From Pseudomonas sp. CC120222-01a (GTDB lineage: Bacteria > Pseudomonadota > Gammaproteobacteria > Pseudomonadales > Pseudomonadaceae): DNA of 64,000 nucleotides. Numbering within the stretch: position 1 is the first letter of the stretch; each line of letters starts with the position of its first letter. Both the position numbers and the translations under genes were made by a program. This document shows, piece after piece, positions 8,960 to 17,761 of this stretch. The DNA lies in contig NZ_QEQQ01000016.1 in assembly GCF_003097235.1 (NCBI RefSeq), positions 62,001 to 126,000 on the forward strand. Direction: 5' to 3'. The notes under the pieces are model-generated. The model saw nothing but the letters and a program-made list of their open reading frames with translations. It was not told where the DNA came from and did not search any database.

Positions 8960-9685
8960 ATGTTCACCATGCGTCGTCTGATTATCGTCGCAACCGTTGC
9001 AGCCCTGATGACCGGCTGCGCCGGGCAGAATCCTTATGACAGCCAAGGCCAGGCTCAGGGCGAGTCCTCGGGCATGAGCAAGACCGCCAAGTACGGCGGC
9101 CTGGGCGCGCTGGCCGGTGCCATTGCCGGTGCCGCCATCGACCACAACAACCGTGGCAAGGGTGCACTGATCGGCGCCGCCGCAGTCGGTGCAGCCGCTG
9201 CTGGTTACGGCTACTACGCTGACAAGCAGGAAGCCGAACTGCGCGCGAAAATGGCCAACACGGGCGTTGAAGTTCAGCGCCAGGGCGACCAGATCAAGCT
9301 GATCATGCCGGGCAACATCACCTTCGCCACCGACTCGGCCAATATTTCGCCGAGCTTCTACAACCCGCTGAACAACCTGGCCAACTCGTTCAAGTCGTTC
9401 AACCAGAACACCATTGAAGTGGTGGGCTTCACCGACAGCACCGGCAGCCGCCAGCACAACATGGACCTGTCGCAGCGCCGCGCTCAGGCAGTCAGCACCT
9501 ACCTGACCTCGCAGGGCGTGGATGCTTCGCGTGTCACGGTACGTGGCATGGGCCCGGACCAGCCGATCGCCAGCAACGCCGACGCCAATGGCCGCGCACA
9601 GAACCGACGCGTAGAGGTCAACCTGAAGCCTATTCCGGGTCAGCAGTATGACCAGCAGCAGGGCCAGGTTCAGCAGTACCCGTAA
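8960..9685 (+). CDS. OmpA-family glycine-zipper lipoprotein
   Basis: ATG 8960 is chosen because AGGAG (8948-8952) lies 7 nt upstream; the frame extends only to a TTG at 8954. The 241-residue product has a lipoprotein signal with lipobox LMTGC, lipid-modified Cys at residue 20. A glycine-zipper segment (GALAGAIAGAAID and GALIGAAAVG) follows at about 45-85. The C-terminal OmpA peptidoglycan-binding domain covers about 110-225 (VVGFTDSTGS ... SQRRAQAV ... NRRVEV). It therefore resembles YiaD-type outer-membrane lipoproteins that tether the membrane to peptidoglycan. The tail is rich in Gln, Tyr and Pro. A bidirectional terminator separates it from pta. Confidence 0.9.
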   Translation: MFTMRRLIIVATVAALMTGCAGQNPYDSQGQAQGESSGMSKTAKYGGLGALAGAIAGAAIDHNNRGKGALIGAAAVGAAAAGYGYYADKQEAELRAKMANTGVEVQRQGDQIKLIMPGNITFATDSANISPSFYNPLNNLANSFKSFNQNTIEVVGFTDSTGSRQHNMDLSQRRAQAVSTYLTSQGVDASRVTVRGMGPDQPIASNADANGRAQNRRVEVNLKPIPGQQYDQQQGQVQQYP

Positions 9686-9708
9686 GCCGTTCAGCACGGC
9701 GCAATGAG

Positions 9709-9741
9709 AAAGGGCAGGCCGGTAACGGCCTGCCCTTTTTC
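9709..9741. terminator. Bidirectional terminator between lipoprotein gene and pta
   Basis: A 13-bp stem (AAAGGGCAGGCCG / CGGCCTGCCCTTT, loop GTAA) is followed on the plus strand by TT. On the minus strand the stem ends in CTTT and is followed by CTC. It lies between the convergent ends of the lipoprotein gene and pta. Confidence 0.8.
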
Positions 9742-9744
9742 ATT

Positions 9745-11832
9745 TCAGCGGATGCTGCTGGCCTGAATCGCCGTCAAGGCGATGGTATGGACGATATCGT
9801 CCACCTGCGCCCCTCGCGGCAAGTCGTTCACTGGCTTGCGCAACCCCTGCAGCATCGGCCCCAGGCTGACCCCGTCGGTGCTGCGCTGCACCGCCTTGTG
9901 GGTGGTGTTGCCAGTGTTCAGGTCAGGGAACACGAACACCGTCGCCCGCCCGGCCACCTGGCTCTCAGGTGCCAGCTGGCGAGCGACTTGCGGGTTGGCG
10001 GCGGCGTCGTACTGTAGCGGCCCGTCGATCAGCAGACCTTGCTCTGCCGCCTGTGCCAGGCGCGTCGCCTCGCGCACCTTCTCCACTTCCTCGTCACTGG
10101 CCGAATCGCTTGAGTAGCTGATCATCGCCACCCGTGGCGCGATGCCGAAGGCCTGCGCCGACTCGGCGCTCTGCCGGGCGATCTCGGCCAGTTCGCTGGC
10201 GCTGGGGTGCGGGTTCATCACGCAGTCGCCGTACACCAGCACCTGCTCGGGGAACAGCATGAAGAACACCGACGACACCAGGCTGGCACCGGGTGCGGTC
10301 TTGATCAGCTGCAGCGCCGGGCGGATGGTGTTGGCGGTGGAGTGCACCAGGCCCGAGACCAGGCCATCGACCTCGTCCAGGGCCAGCATCATGGTGCCGA
10401 TCACCACAGGGTCTTCCAGTTGTTGCTCGGCCATCGGCGCGTTGAGGTTCTTGCTCTTGCGCAGGTTGACCATCGGCTCGACATAGCGCCCGCGGATCAG
10501 CTCGGGGTCGAGAATCTCCAGGTCCGGTGGCAGGGTGATGCCCTGTGCACGGGCCACGGCTTCGACTGCCTCGGGCTTGGCCAACAGCACGCAACGGGCG
10601 ATGCCACGCGTCTGGCAGATCGCCGCGGCCTGCACCAGCAGCGGCTCGGCGCCTTCCGGCAGGACGATGCGCTTGTTGGCCTGCTGCGCCCGCTGAATCA
10701 ACTGGTAACGGAATACCGCCGGCGACAGGCGCATTTCCCGTGGCGTGCCGCAGCGCTGATGCAGCCAGGCGGCGTCCAGGTGGCTGGCGACGAAGTCGGT
10801 GATGAATTCGGCCCGATCACGGTCATCCACCGGGATTTCGCGGTTCAGCGAGTTGAGCAGGTTGGCGGTGTCGTAGGAGCCGGTGCTTACCGAAAGAATC
10901 GGCAGGCCGGCCTGCAGGGCGCCACGGCAAAGACCAAGGATGCGCGCATCAGGCTTGCTGTCGCTGGTCAGCAGCAGGCCGGCCAGGGGCACGCCATTGA
11001 TGGCCGCCAGGCTTACGGCGAGGATGATGTCGTCGCGATCGCCCGGGGTCACCACCAGGGTCCCCGACGTCAGCAGTGGTACCGTATTGGCCACGGTGCG
11101 GGCGCAGATGATGATCTTGTTCATCCGCCGCTGTTCGTAGTCGCCGGCGTTGAGCACCTGGGCACCGAGCAGTTCGGCCACGTCGCGCGTGCGCGGGGCG
11201 TTCAGCTCGGGCTGGTAGGGGATGCAGCCGAGCAGGCGGAAGTCGTTGCCGCGCAGCAGTGGCGAGTGCTCGCGCAGGCGGGTGGCGAAGTCGGCCATGC
11301 TCTCGTCGGTGCGCACCTTGTTGAGGATCACCCCCAGCACTTTCGGGTCGCGCGGGCCGCCGAACAGCTGGGCCTGCAGTTCGACCCGCCCGGACAGCTC
11401 GCTGAGCACTTCGTTTTCCGGGGCGGAAACCAGGATCACTTCGGCATCCAGGCTCTTGGCCAGGTGCAGGTTGACCCGTGCGGCGTAGCTGGCGTGGCGG
11501 GTCGGCACCATGCCCTCGACCACCACCACGTCATTACCGACGCAGGCTTGCTGGTACAGGCGGATGATTTCTTCGAGCAACTCGTCCAGCTGGCCATCGC
11601 CAAGCATGCGCTCGACATGGGCCAGGCTCAGTGGTACCGGTGGCTTGATGCCGTGGGTACGGGCGACCAGTTCGGTGGAGCGCTCCGGGCCGGTGTCGCC
11701 GGGGTGAGGCTGGGCGATCGGCTTGAAAAAGCCGACCTTCAGCCCGGCGCGTTCCAGGGTGCGGACCAGGCCCAGGCTGATGGAGGTCAGGCCGACACCA
11801 AAGTCGGTCGGCGCAATGAAAAATGTGTGCAT
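9745..11832 (-). CDS. pta: Phosphate acetyltransferase
   Basis: The protein has 695 residues from ATG at 11830-11832 (MHTFFIAPTDFGVG). Translation further upstream into 11940 is non-conserved leader and is rejected. Three parts are seen: an N-terminal P-loop/BioD-like domain (about 1-200, TDFGVGLTSISLGLV), a central DRTGG domain (about 210-340) and a C-terminal PTA_PTB catalytic domain (about 370-695). It makes acetyl phosphate from acetyl-CoA. The length is that of the long enterobacterial/pseudomonad Pta. In P. aeruginosa ackA is next to pta, as I recall; here the neighbours are a DUF3565 gene and slyD, and no acetate kinase gene is visible in the window. Confidence 0.95.
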   Translation of the reverse strand: MHTFFIAPTDFGVGLTSISLGLVRTLERAGLKVGFFKPIAQPHPGDTGPERSTELVARTHGIKPPVPLSLAHVERMLGDGQLDELLEEIIRLYQQACVGNDVVVVEGMVPTRHASYAARVNLHLAKSLDAEVILVSAPENEVLSELSGRVELQAQLFGGPRDPKVLGVILNKVRTDESMADFATRLREHSPLLRGNDFRLLGCIPYQPELNAPRTRDVAELLGAQVLNAGDYEQRRMNKIIICARTVANTVPLLTSGTLVVTPGDRDDIILAVSLAAINGVPLAGLLLTSDSKPDARILGLCRGALQAGLPILSVSTGSYDTANLLNSLNREIPVDDRDRAEFITDFVASHLDAAWLHQRCGTPREMRLSPAVFRYQLIQRAQQANKRIVLPEGAEPLLVQAAAICQTRGIARCVLLAKPEAVEAVARAQGITLPPDLEILDPELIRGRYVEPMVNLRKSKNLNAPMAEQQLEDPVVIGTMMLALDEVDGLVSGLVHSTANTIRPALQLIKTAPGASLVSSVFFMLFPEQVLVYGDCVMNPHPSASELAEIARQSAESAQAFGIAPRVAMISYSSDSASDEEVEKVREATRLAQAAEQGLLIDGPLQYDAAANPQVARQLAPESQVAGRATVFVFPDLNTGNTTHKAVQRSTDGVSLGPMLQGLRKPVNDLPRGAQVDDIVHTIALTAIQASSIR

Positions 11833-11863
11833 GCGTGCTTCTCGAAATAAGCGGTGCAAGGAA

Positions 11864-12166
11864 TCAACGGCCAAGGGTAGCGCTATCGGCCCCTTGTGCG
11901 CACCAGCCGCAAGCGAATGGCTGGCCGATGCGCTCGGCACGCTGTTCGGCGTCGAGCACCCACGGGCGTGCCTGCCACGGTGGCTGGTGACGCAGGTGCT
12001 GGGTGTGGCCGCAGGACAGCTCGACCACCCACTGGCCTTCTTCGTCCTGGTGGAAGCCGGTGATCCGACTGATGGGTCGCCCCTCGTCCGCGCTGCGGTC
12101 GCAATCGGGCGATGCCTTGGTTACACTTGTCAGTTCTACATACTTTTGCAAAAGGTCTTGCCCCAT
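11864..12166 (-). CDS. DUF3565 domain-containing protein
   Basis: The C-terminal 65 residues match the DUF3565 family: RPISRITGFHQDEEG, VELSCGHTQHLRHQPPW and the closing CGWC. The CGH and CxxC pairs suggest a small zinc-binding fold; the function is unknown. The start is uncertain. The only ATG near the conserved part is at 12164-12166, which forms a CATG palindrome with the divergent slyD ATG at 12165; TTG at 12149-12151 is an alternative. Either way the conserved domain starts only about 30 residues later. It lies 31 nt upstream of pta on the same strand and may be transcribed with it. Confidence 0.72.
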   Translation of the reverse strand: MGQDLLQKYVELTSVTKASPDCDRSADEGRPISRITGFHQDEEGQWVVELSCGHTQHLRHQPPWQARPWVLDAEQRAERIGQPFACGWCAQGADSATLGR

Positions 12167-12650
12167 GCTGATCGCCGCCAACAAGGCTGTCTCCATCGAC
12201 TATACCCTGACCAACGACGCCGGGGAGACCATCGACAGCTCCGCCGGCGGTGCGCCGCTGGTTTACCTGCACGGTGCCGCCAACATCATCCCAGGCCTGG
12301 AAAAAGCCCTGGAAGGCAAGCAAGCCGGTGACGAGCTGGAAGTTGCCATCGAGCCGGAAGACGCCTACGGCGAATACCTGGCCGAGCTGGTCAGCACCCT
12401 GAACCGCAGCCTGTTCGAAGGCGTCGACCAGCTGGAAGTCGGCATGCAGTTCCACGCCTCGGCGCCGGACGGCCAGATGCAGATCGTCACCATCCGCGAC
12501 ATCGACGGCGACGACATCACTGTCGACGGCAACCACCCACTGGCTGGCCAGCGCCTGAACTTCAAGGTCAAGGTTGTCGACGTGCGTGACGCCAGCGAAG
12601 AAGAAATCGCTCACCGTCACATCCACGGTGAAGGTGGCCATCACCACTGA
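12165..12650 (+). CDS. slyD: FKBP-type peptidyl-prolyl isomerase SlyD
   Basis: This 161-residue protein starts at ATG 12165 (MLIAANKAV), preceded by AAAGG at about 9 nt. It has the split FKBP domain (residues 1-65 and 125-150; NIIPGLEKALEG, the NHPLAGQ motif) with the inserted IF chaperone domain between (about 70-120). The C-terminus HRHIHGEGGHHH is the His-rich metal-binding tail of SlyD, shorter than in E. coli. It catalyses prolyl isomerisation and can bind nickel. A large nested hairpin terminator follows. The frame is open upstream to 12003, but that region is antisense to the DUF3565 gene. Confidence 0.93.
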   Translation: MLIAANKAVSIDYTLTNDAGETIDSSAGGAPLVYLHGAANIIPGLEKALEGKQAGDELEVAIEPEDAYGEYLAELVSTLNRSLFEGVDQLEVGMQFHASAPDGQMQIVTIRDIDGDDITVDGNHPLAGQRLNFKVKVVDVRDASEEEIAHRHIHGEGGHHH

Positions 12651-12679
12651 TTTTCTGCGCTAAGCTCAGAAAGTCGCCA

Positions 12680-12743
12680 GGCGCTCGGACAAGCCGGCAT
12701 GCCTCCCCAACGGGAGGTGCGCGGCTTGGAAGAGCGCCTTTTT
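12680..12743 (+). terminator. Nested hairpin terminator after slyD
   Basis: Three coaxial stems are seen: outer GGCGCTC (12680-12686) with GAGCGCC (12732-12738), middle AAGCC (12691-12695) with GGCTT (12723-12727), and inner CCTCCC with GGGAGG. Five T (12739-12743) follow directly. It acts as the slyD terminator in the 146-nt gap before the glutathione peroxidase gene. Confidence 0.65.
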
Positions 12744-12796
12744 AGTGGGCGCAATTCGCCCCCAGCGGCAACCGGGAACCTGAGAGGGGATTCATC

Positions 12797-13279
12797 ATGA
12801 GTGCATTTCACGACCTGACGTTGAAGGCGCTGAACGGCGAGGACCTGCCCCTGGCTCCGTTCAAGGGCCAGGTGGTGCTGGTGGTCAATGTCGCCTCCAA
12901 GTGTGGCCTGACGCCGCAATACGCTTCGCTGGAAAAGCTCCATCAGCAATTCAAGGGCAAGGGTTTCAATGTGCTGGGCCTGCCCTGCAACCAGTTTGCC
13001 GGCCAAGAGCCGGGCAGCGAAAAGGAGATTCAGGAGTTCTGCCGCCTCAACTATGGCGTCAGCTTCCCGCTGGGCGCCAAGCTGGAGGTCAATGGCCATG
13101 AACGTCACCAGCTCTACCGTTTGCTGGCGGGCGAGGGGGCGGAATTCCCTGGTGACATAACCTGGAACTTCGAGAAGTTCCTGGTGGGCAAGGACGGACG
13201 GGTGCTGGCGCGCTTCGCCCCGCGTACCGCGCCGGACGATCCAGCGGTGGTGCAGGCCATCGAAAAAGCCCTGAATTGA
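12797..13279 (+). CDS. Glutathione peroxidase-family thiol peroxidase
   Basis: The 160-residue protein is full length for bacterial Gpx. The peroxidatic Cys is residue 36 in NVASKCGLTPQY, followed by the conserved LGLPCNQF block (about 70-77, with Gln of the catalytic tetrad) and the WNFEKFLV block (about 127-134, catalytic Trp and Asn). It reduces hydrogen peroxide or organic peroxides using thioredoxin or glutathione. There is no signal peptide, so it is cytoplasmic. The slyD-gpx order is, as I recall, kept in P. aeruginosa. A strong GC-rich hairpin without a T-run (13286-13309) follows the gene. Confidence 0.93.
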   Translation: MSAFHDLTLKALNGEDLPLAPFKGQVVLVVNVASKCGLTPQYASLEKLHQQFKGKGFNVLGLPCNQFAGQEPGSEKEIQEFCRLNYGVSFPLGAKLEVNGHERHQLYRLLAGEGAEFPGDITWNFEKFLVGKDGRVLARFAPRTAPDDPAVVQAIEKALN

Positions 13280-13403
13280 TCTTCTGCCGGGGCGCGTAGC
13301 GGCCCCGGCGATGTACCAGAATCACTCAAATCAATAATGCTGGGCCCAGCCCCTCGCACCCCCTAACCTCAGGCGCATTTCCTACCCCAGATGGAAGCGC
13401 CCC

Positions 13404-14507
13404 ATGTCCAGCAACCCCCTGTTCCAGCCCTTCACCCTCGGCGCGCTCGAGCTGCCGACCCGCGTCGTCATGGCGCCCATGACCCGTACCTTCTGCCCGG
13501 GTGGCGTGCCGCACGCCGGCGTGGTCGAGTACTACCGCCGACGTGCTGCGGCAGGCGTGGGGCTGATCATCACCGAGGGCACCACGGTCGGGCACAAGGC
13601 AGCCAACGGCTACCCCAATGTGCCGCGCTTCCATGGTGAGGATGCCTTGGCCGGCTGGAAGCAGGTGGTCGACGCAGTGCATGCCGAAGGTGGCCGTATC
13701 GTGCCGCAGCTGTGGCACGTCGGCACGGTGCGCCGGCTGGGCACCGAGCCGGACGCCAGCGTGCCGGGTTACGGGCCGAGCGAGAAGGTCAAGGACGGCC
13801 AGGTGCTGGTGCATGGCATGACCCATGACGACATCCGCGACGTGATTGCCGCCTTTGCCCAGGCGGCCCGCGATGCCAAGGCCATCGGCATGGACGGCGT
13901 GGAGATCCATGGCGCCCACGGCTACCTGATCGACCAGTTCTTCTGGGAGGCCAGCAACCGCCGCAGCGACGAATATGGCGGCGACCTGGCCGGCCGCTCG
14001 CGCTTCGCCATCGAGCTGATCCAGGCCGTGCGCGCTGCCGTGGGGCCGGACTTCCCGATCATCTTCCGCTTCTCGCAGTGGAAGCAGCAGGACTACAGCG
14101 CACGTCTGGTGGAGACGCCGGAAGCACTGGCCGCCTTCCTCGAACCGCTGTCGAAGGCGGGTGTGGATATCTTCCACTGTTCGACCCGGCGCTTCTGGGA
14201 GCCCGAGTTCGAAGGTTCCGAGCTGAACCTGGCCGGCTGGACCCGCACGCTCACCGGCAAGCCGACCATCACCGTCGGCAGCGTGGGGCTCGATGGCGAG
14301 TTCCTGCAATTCATGGTCGCCACTGACAAGGTGGCCAAGCCGGCCAGCCTGGAAGGCTTGCTGCGCCGTCTGGGCGACGAAGAGTTCGACCTGGTCGCGG
14401 TTGGCCGTGCCCTGTTGGTGGATGCCGAATGGGCGCAGAAGGTGCGCGAAGGGCGTGAAGCGGATGTGCTGCCGTTCAGCCGCGAGGCGTTGACGACTCT
14501 GGCTTGA
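13404..14507 (+). CDS. NADH:flavin oxidoreductase, Old Yellow Enzyme family
   Basis: This 367-residue TIM-barrel flavoprotein has OYE hallmarks: VVMAPMTR at the first strand, EGTTVG, QLWHVG, the substrate-anchoring pair in HGAHGYLIDQF near residue 170, the NRRSDEYGG block and the late VAVGRALL phosphate-binding motif. Such enzymes reduce alkenes conjugated to carbonyl or nitro groups using NAD(P)H and FMN. The exact substrate is unknown, although the family includes xenobiotic reductases. The flavin-tuning position after MAP is MT-R, as in classical OYEs, rather than the Cys of the thermophilic/XenA-like class. The 3' end overlaps the convergent glycosyltransferase gene by 32 nt. Confidence 0.92.
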   Translation: MSSNPLFQPFTLGALELPTRVVMAPMTRTFCPGGVPHAGVVEYYRRRAAAGVGLIITEGTTVGHKAANGYPNVPRFHGEDALAGWKQVVDAVHAEGGRIVPQLWHVGTVRRLGTEPDASVPGYGPSEKVKDGQVLVHGMTHDDIRDVIAAFAQAARDAKAIGMDGVEIHGAHGYLIDQFFWEASNRRSDEYGGDLAGRSRFAIELIQAVRAAVGPDFPIIFRFSQWKQQDYSARLVETPEALAAFLEPLSKAGVDIFHCSTRRFWEPEFEGSELNLAGWTRTLTGKPTITVGSVGLDGEFLQFMVATDKVAKPASLEGLLRRLGDEEFDLVAVGRALLVDAEWAQKVREGREADVLPFSREALTTLA

Positions 14508-15690
14508 TCGCCAGCGCGGCGCCTGTCGGTTGGCTGCCGGCAGGTGCCGTGTGGCAAGCGTTGAACAAGTGTGACTCGAATTGCTCGACGATCGCCGGCC
14601 AGCCTTGGCGGCTGGCGTGTTGGCGGGCGTTCAGGCGAACCCGGCGCAGGGTTTCGCTTTCTTCCAGCAGCCAGCAGGCGGCATCGATGAATGCGCACTG
14701 GTCGCCAGGCATCGCCAGCGCGCCGCTGTGGCCATGGCGGATGTGCTGGGCCGCGGCCGCTTCATCGTAGGCGACCACGGCCAGCCCCGAGGCCATGGCC
14801 TCGAGCACCACGTTGCCAAAGGTTTCGGTCAGGCTCGGGAACAGGAACAGGTCGCCGCTGGCGTAGTGCTCCGCCAGCGCTTCGCCGCGCTGGGCGCCGC
14901 AGAACACCGCATCCGGCATCTGCTGTTCGAGGGCGGCCCGCTGCGGGCCATCACCCACCACCACCAGGCGCAGGCGTCGCTGTGGATAAGCCTTCTGCAA
15001 GGCTTGCAGGCAGGGCTGCAACAGCGTCAGGTTCTTTTCCGCAGCCAGGCGCCCGACGTGCAGCACGGCGATGTCGTCCGCGCCGAGCCCCCAGCTTTCG
15101 CGTAACGCCTGGCTGCGTCGGGCCGGGTTGAACAGGCTGGCATCGACGCCCCGGGCCATCAAGGCCAGGCGCTCGAACCCGCGGCGTTCCAGCTCCAGGC
15201 GCTGGCTGACGCTGGGCACCAAGGTGGCGGCGGTGCGCCGATGGAACCAGCGCAAGTAATGGGTGAGCAGGCGCGCCAGCAGGCCGAGGCCGTATTGACC
15301 AGAGTATTGCGGGAAATTGGTATGAAAGCCGCTGACCACGGCAACCCCCAGGCGCCGCGCGGCGCGCAGGGCGCTGAGGCCCAATGGCCCTTCGGTAGCG
15401 ATGTACAGCACGTCCGGGCGCTGCCGGCGCCAGCGGCGCAACAGCTTGTGCATCGACACCTCGCCCCACTGCAGGCCGGGGTAGCCGGGCAGTGCCCAGC
15501 CACGGCAAAGCAACAGGCCCTGGTCATCGTCCGCAGGTGCTTCGTTGGCTTGCCGTGGGCGAACGATTTCCACCTGGTGGCCACGCTGTCGCAGACCTTC
15601 GCTGAGGCGGCCAAGGGTATTGGCCACGCCGTTTATTTCGGGTGGGAAGGTTTCGCTGACAAGGCAGATACGTAGGGCAGGTGTATTCAT
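14476..15690 (-). CDS. GT4-family glycosyltransferase
   Basis: The 404-residue protein has a GT-B fold. The N-terminal domain starts with RICLVSETFPPEINGV and carries a glycine-rich loop; the C-terminal donor-binding domain shows HVGRLAAEKNL near 225 and the ExxxxxxxE signature in LTETFGNVVLEAMASG near 315. Relatives transfer mannose or glucose to lipids or diacylglycerol (PimB/MgtA-like) or build polysaccharide. The acceptor here is unknown and no polysaccharide cluster is nearby. It has no signal peptide and would act at the inner face of the inner membrane. It is transcribed convergently with the OYE gene. Confidence 0.88.
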   Translation of the reverse strand: MNTPALRICLVSETFPPEINGVANTLGRLSEGLRQRGHQVEIVRPRQANEAPADDDQGLLLCRGWALPGYPGLQWGEVSMHKLLRRWRRQRPDVLYIATEGPLGLSALRAARRLGVAVVSGFHTNFPQYSGQYGLGLLARLLTHYLRWFHRRTAATLVPSVSQRLELERRGFERLALMARGVDASLFNPARRSQALRESWGLGADDIAVLHVGRLAAEKNLTLLQPCLQALQKAYPQRRLRLVVVGDGPQRAALEQQMPDAVFCGAQRGEALAEHYASGDLFLFPSLTETFGNVVLEAMASGLAVVAYDEAAAAQHIRHGHSGALAMPGDQCAFIDAACWLLEESETLRRVRLNARQHASRQGWPAIVEQFESHLFNACHTAPAGSQPTGAALAIKPESSTPRG

Positions 15691-15869
15691 GACAAAAAGT
15701 GTCCACCTGCCGCGTTGCGCTCACATGACAACCTTGTGACGCGCAAGTGACGCTTGATTTCCGGCAGTTTCGCCTGTGTGAATATTTCTTTGCAGGATGC
15801 TCAAGCAGCACGCGGCGCAGCCGATGAAGATGCATCCGAATCGGTTTGATGCGCTCCGGGAGTGCGGTG

Positions 15870-17186
15870 ATGTTCAACAGCAAGCTCAAGAAAGAAATCC
15901 AGCAACTGCGCGAAGAGTTGATGGCCGTCGAGCAGGTCAAAAGCAGCCTCGACAGCGAGATGCTGGTGCTGCAGCTCGACCCCCAGGGGCGCATCGAGCA
16001 GGTCAACGGCAACTTCGAAAACGAGATGCTTTACCGTGCCGAGCAGTTGATTGGCCGTAACATCGAAGAGATCGTGCCGGCGCACGTGAAGAAGCTCGAC
16101 TTCTACCAGCGCATGAAAAACGCCATCACCCGTGGCGAGCACCTCAACGGCGCGTTCCGCCTGCTGCGTGGCAACGGCGAGGAAGCCTGGCTGCGCTCGA
16201 TCCTGCAACCGGTGAAGACTGTCGACGGGCGGATCAGGCATTTCTCCATGCACTCCAGCGACCTCACCCGCACCATCGAAGCCTCGCGTGAGCACGAGAG
16301 CCTGATCAAGGCACTGATGCGTTCCACCGCCGTGATCGAATTCAACCTCAACGGCGAGGTGCTGACGGCCAACGACCGCTTCCTGCAGTCGGTGGGCTAC
16401 AGCCTGGAGCAGGTGCGTGGCAAGCATCACCGCATGTTCTGTGAGCCGGCGGAAGCCAACTCGACGGGTTACCAGGCATTCTGGGACAGGCTGCGCCGTG
16501 GCGAGTACGTGGCCGACCGTTTCAAGCGAATCGACGCCCATGGCCGCACGATCTGGCTGGAGGCTTCCTACAACCCGATCTTCGATTCCCATGACGTGCT
16601 GTACAAGGTGGTCAAGTTCGCCACCGTGATCACCGACCAGGTCAATCAGGAGCAGGCGGTGGCGCAGGCTGCCGACATCGCCTACAACACCTCCCTGGAA
16701 ACCGACACCAGTGCCCGCAAGGCCACCGATGTGGTGACCCAGACCGTGGACGTGATGCGTGGGCTGGAAGGTTCCATGCAGGATGCTGCCGAGGGTATCC
16801 AGGCGCTGGACAGGCAGTCCAAGGTGATCGGCGCAATCATCAAGACCATCAGCGACATCGCCGGGCAGACCAACCTGCTGGCGCTCAACGCCGCCATCGA
16901 AGCCGCCCGTGCCGGCGAGCAGGGCCGTGGCTTTGCCGTGGTCGCCGACGAAGTGCGGCAGCTGGCCTCGCGTACCAGCAGCGCCACCGAGGAGATTGCC
17001 AAGGTGGTGCAGCAGAACGAGCAGCTGGCCCAGGCGGCGGTGGACATCATCGACACCAGCAAGCGCCAGGCCGAACAAGGGCTGGCGCTGGCGGCGGATA
17101 CCGGTGGGGTGATCGTCGAGATTCAGGAAGGGGCGAAGAAGGTGGTGGATGCGGTGGGGCAGTTTTCCAGCCAGTTAAGCCACTGA
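15870..17186 (+). CDS. Soluble PAS-PAS chemoreceptor (BdlA/Aer2-like MCP)
   Basis: ATG 15870 (MFNSKLKKEI) is chosen because GGGAG lies 7 nt upstream; GTG 15867 is possible. The 438-residue protein has an N-terminal coiled coil (4-30), two PAS domains (about 35-140 and 150-260) and a methyl-accepting signalling domain whose hairpin tip is GQTNLLALNAAIEAARAGEQ. No transmembrane segment is present, so it is a cytoplasmic receptor. The layout and length match BdlA of P. aeruginosa, a biofilm dispersion regulator, and PAS-haem or PAS-FAD aerotaxis proteins. Which cofactor it binds cannot be told. There are no che genes nearby. Confidence 0.87.
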   Translation: MFNSKLKKEIQQLREELMAVEQVKSSLDSEMLVLQLDPQGRIEQVNGNFENEMLYRAEQLIGRNIEEIVPAHVKKLDFYQRMKNAITRGEHLNGAFRLLRGNGEEAWLRSILQPVKTVDGRIRHFSMHSSDLTRTIEASREHESLIKALMRSTAVIEFNLNGEVLTANDRFLQSVGYSLEQVRGKHHRMFCEPAEANSTGYQAFWDRLRRGEYVADRFKRIDAHGRTIWLEASYNPIFDSHDVLYKVVKFATVITDQVNQEQAVAQAADIAYNTSLETDTSARKATDVVTQTVDVMRGLEGSMQDAAEGIQALDRQSKVIGAIIKTISDIAGQTNLLALNAAIEAARAGEQGRGFAVVADEVRQLASRTSSATEEIAKVVQQNEQLAQAAVDIIDTSKRQAEQGLALAADTGGVIVEIQEGAKKVVDAVGQFSSQLSH

Positions 17187-17244
17187 CGGCAACCTGACAG
17201 GCGTGGCGGAAAAGGCGCAGGCCGCACCTTTCCGCCGTGGTTGG

Positions 17245-17634
17245 TCAATCGGCCTGTTCGGTTTGCTTGATGTGCCGATAGACGATTGAGGCGGCTTCGT
17301 GAACCGCCGCCAGGTCTATCGCGACATGATGTTCTTCACCGTTCACACCACGAGCACTGAAGATGCCACCGGCCGGTCCGATGGTGGGAGCCTCACTGTG
17401 CAGCACCGCATCGACCAGTAACTCGATCAGGGTTTGGCTGTAGTTGACCGTTCCGTTGTTCGAGTCCCAGGTTGTGTAGTGCAACCGCTCGATCGGCTCA
17501 TGGATGTCGATGGCTTCCAGGGCCCCGCGTAGCCGCCATTTCACCCGATGCTCGGCGATGGTCGTGCTGTGAAGGTGCTCGGGGATGCCTGCCAGCTCAA
17601 TGAAGTCATTCGACTTGACGTTTGTGAATTCCAT
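17245..17634 (-). CDS. Hypothetical protein, 129 aa
   Basis: The start ATG at 17632-17634 has an AAGGAG 8 nt upstream, so the gene is well supported. The product (MEFTNVKSNDF ... HIKQTEQAD) is acidic, soluble and lacks a signal peptide or membrane segment. I recognise no domain. Base composition is nearer 53% GC than the 64% of the core genes, and the gene lies in the same orientation as, and 127 nt after, another unknown gene, next to a toxin/immunity pair. This suggests part of an acquired segment. A role as an immunity protein or phage-type gene is possible but unsupported. Confidence 0.62.
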   Translation of the reverse strand: MEFTNVKSNDFIELAGIPEHLHSTTIAEHRVKWRLRGALEAIDIHEPIERLHYTTWDSNNGTVNYSQTLIELLVDAVLHSEAPTIGPAGGIFSARGVNGEEHHVAIDLAAVHEAASIVYRHIKQTEQAD

Positions 17635-17761
17635 TTTCGATCTCCTTAGATAAGGGCCGCGAAGCTGCGGCCATAACTGTATTGGTAACCGAGCAGTTCC
17701 TGCGCAAGTTGTATGTATCGAATGAAGTCGCGAGCAGGCCTGCCAGGCCACACTGTGACTT

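Noticed and set aside
10207..11850. 547-codon plus-strand frame opposite pta
   Set aside because: It is an antisense shadow; Pta is unmistakable on the minus strand.
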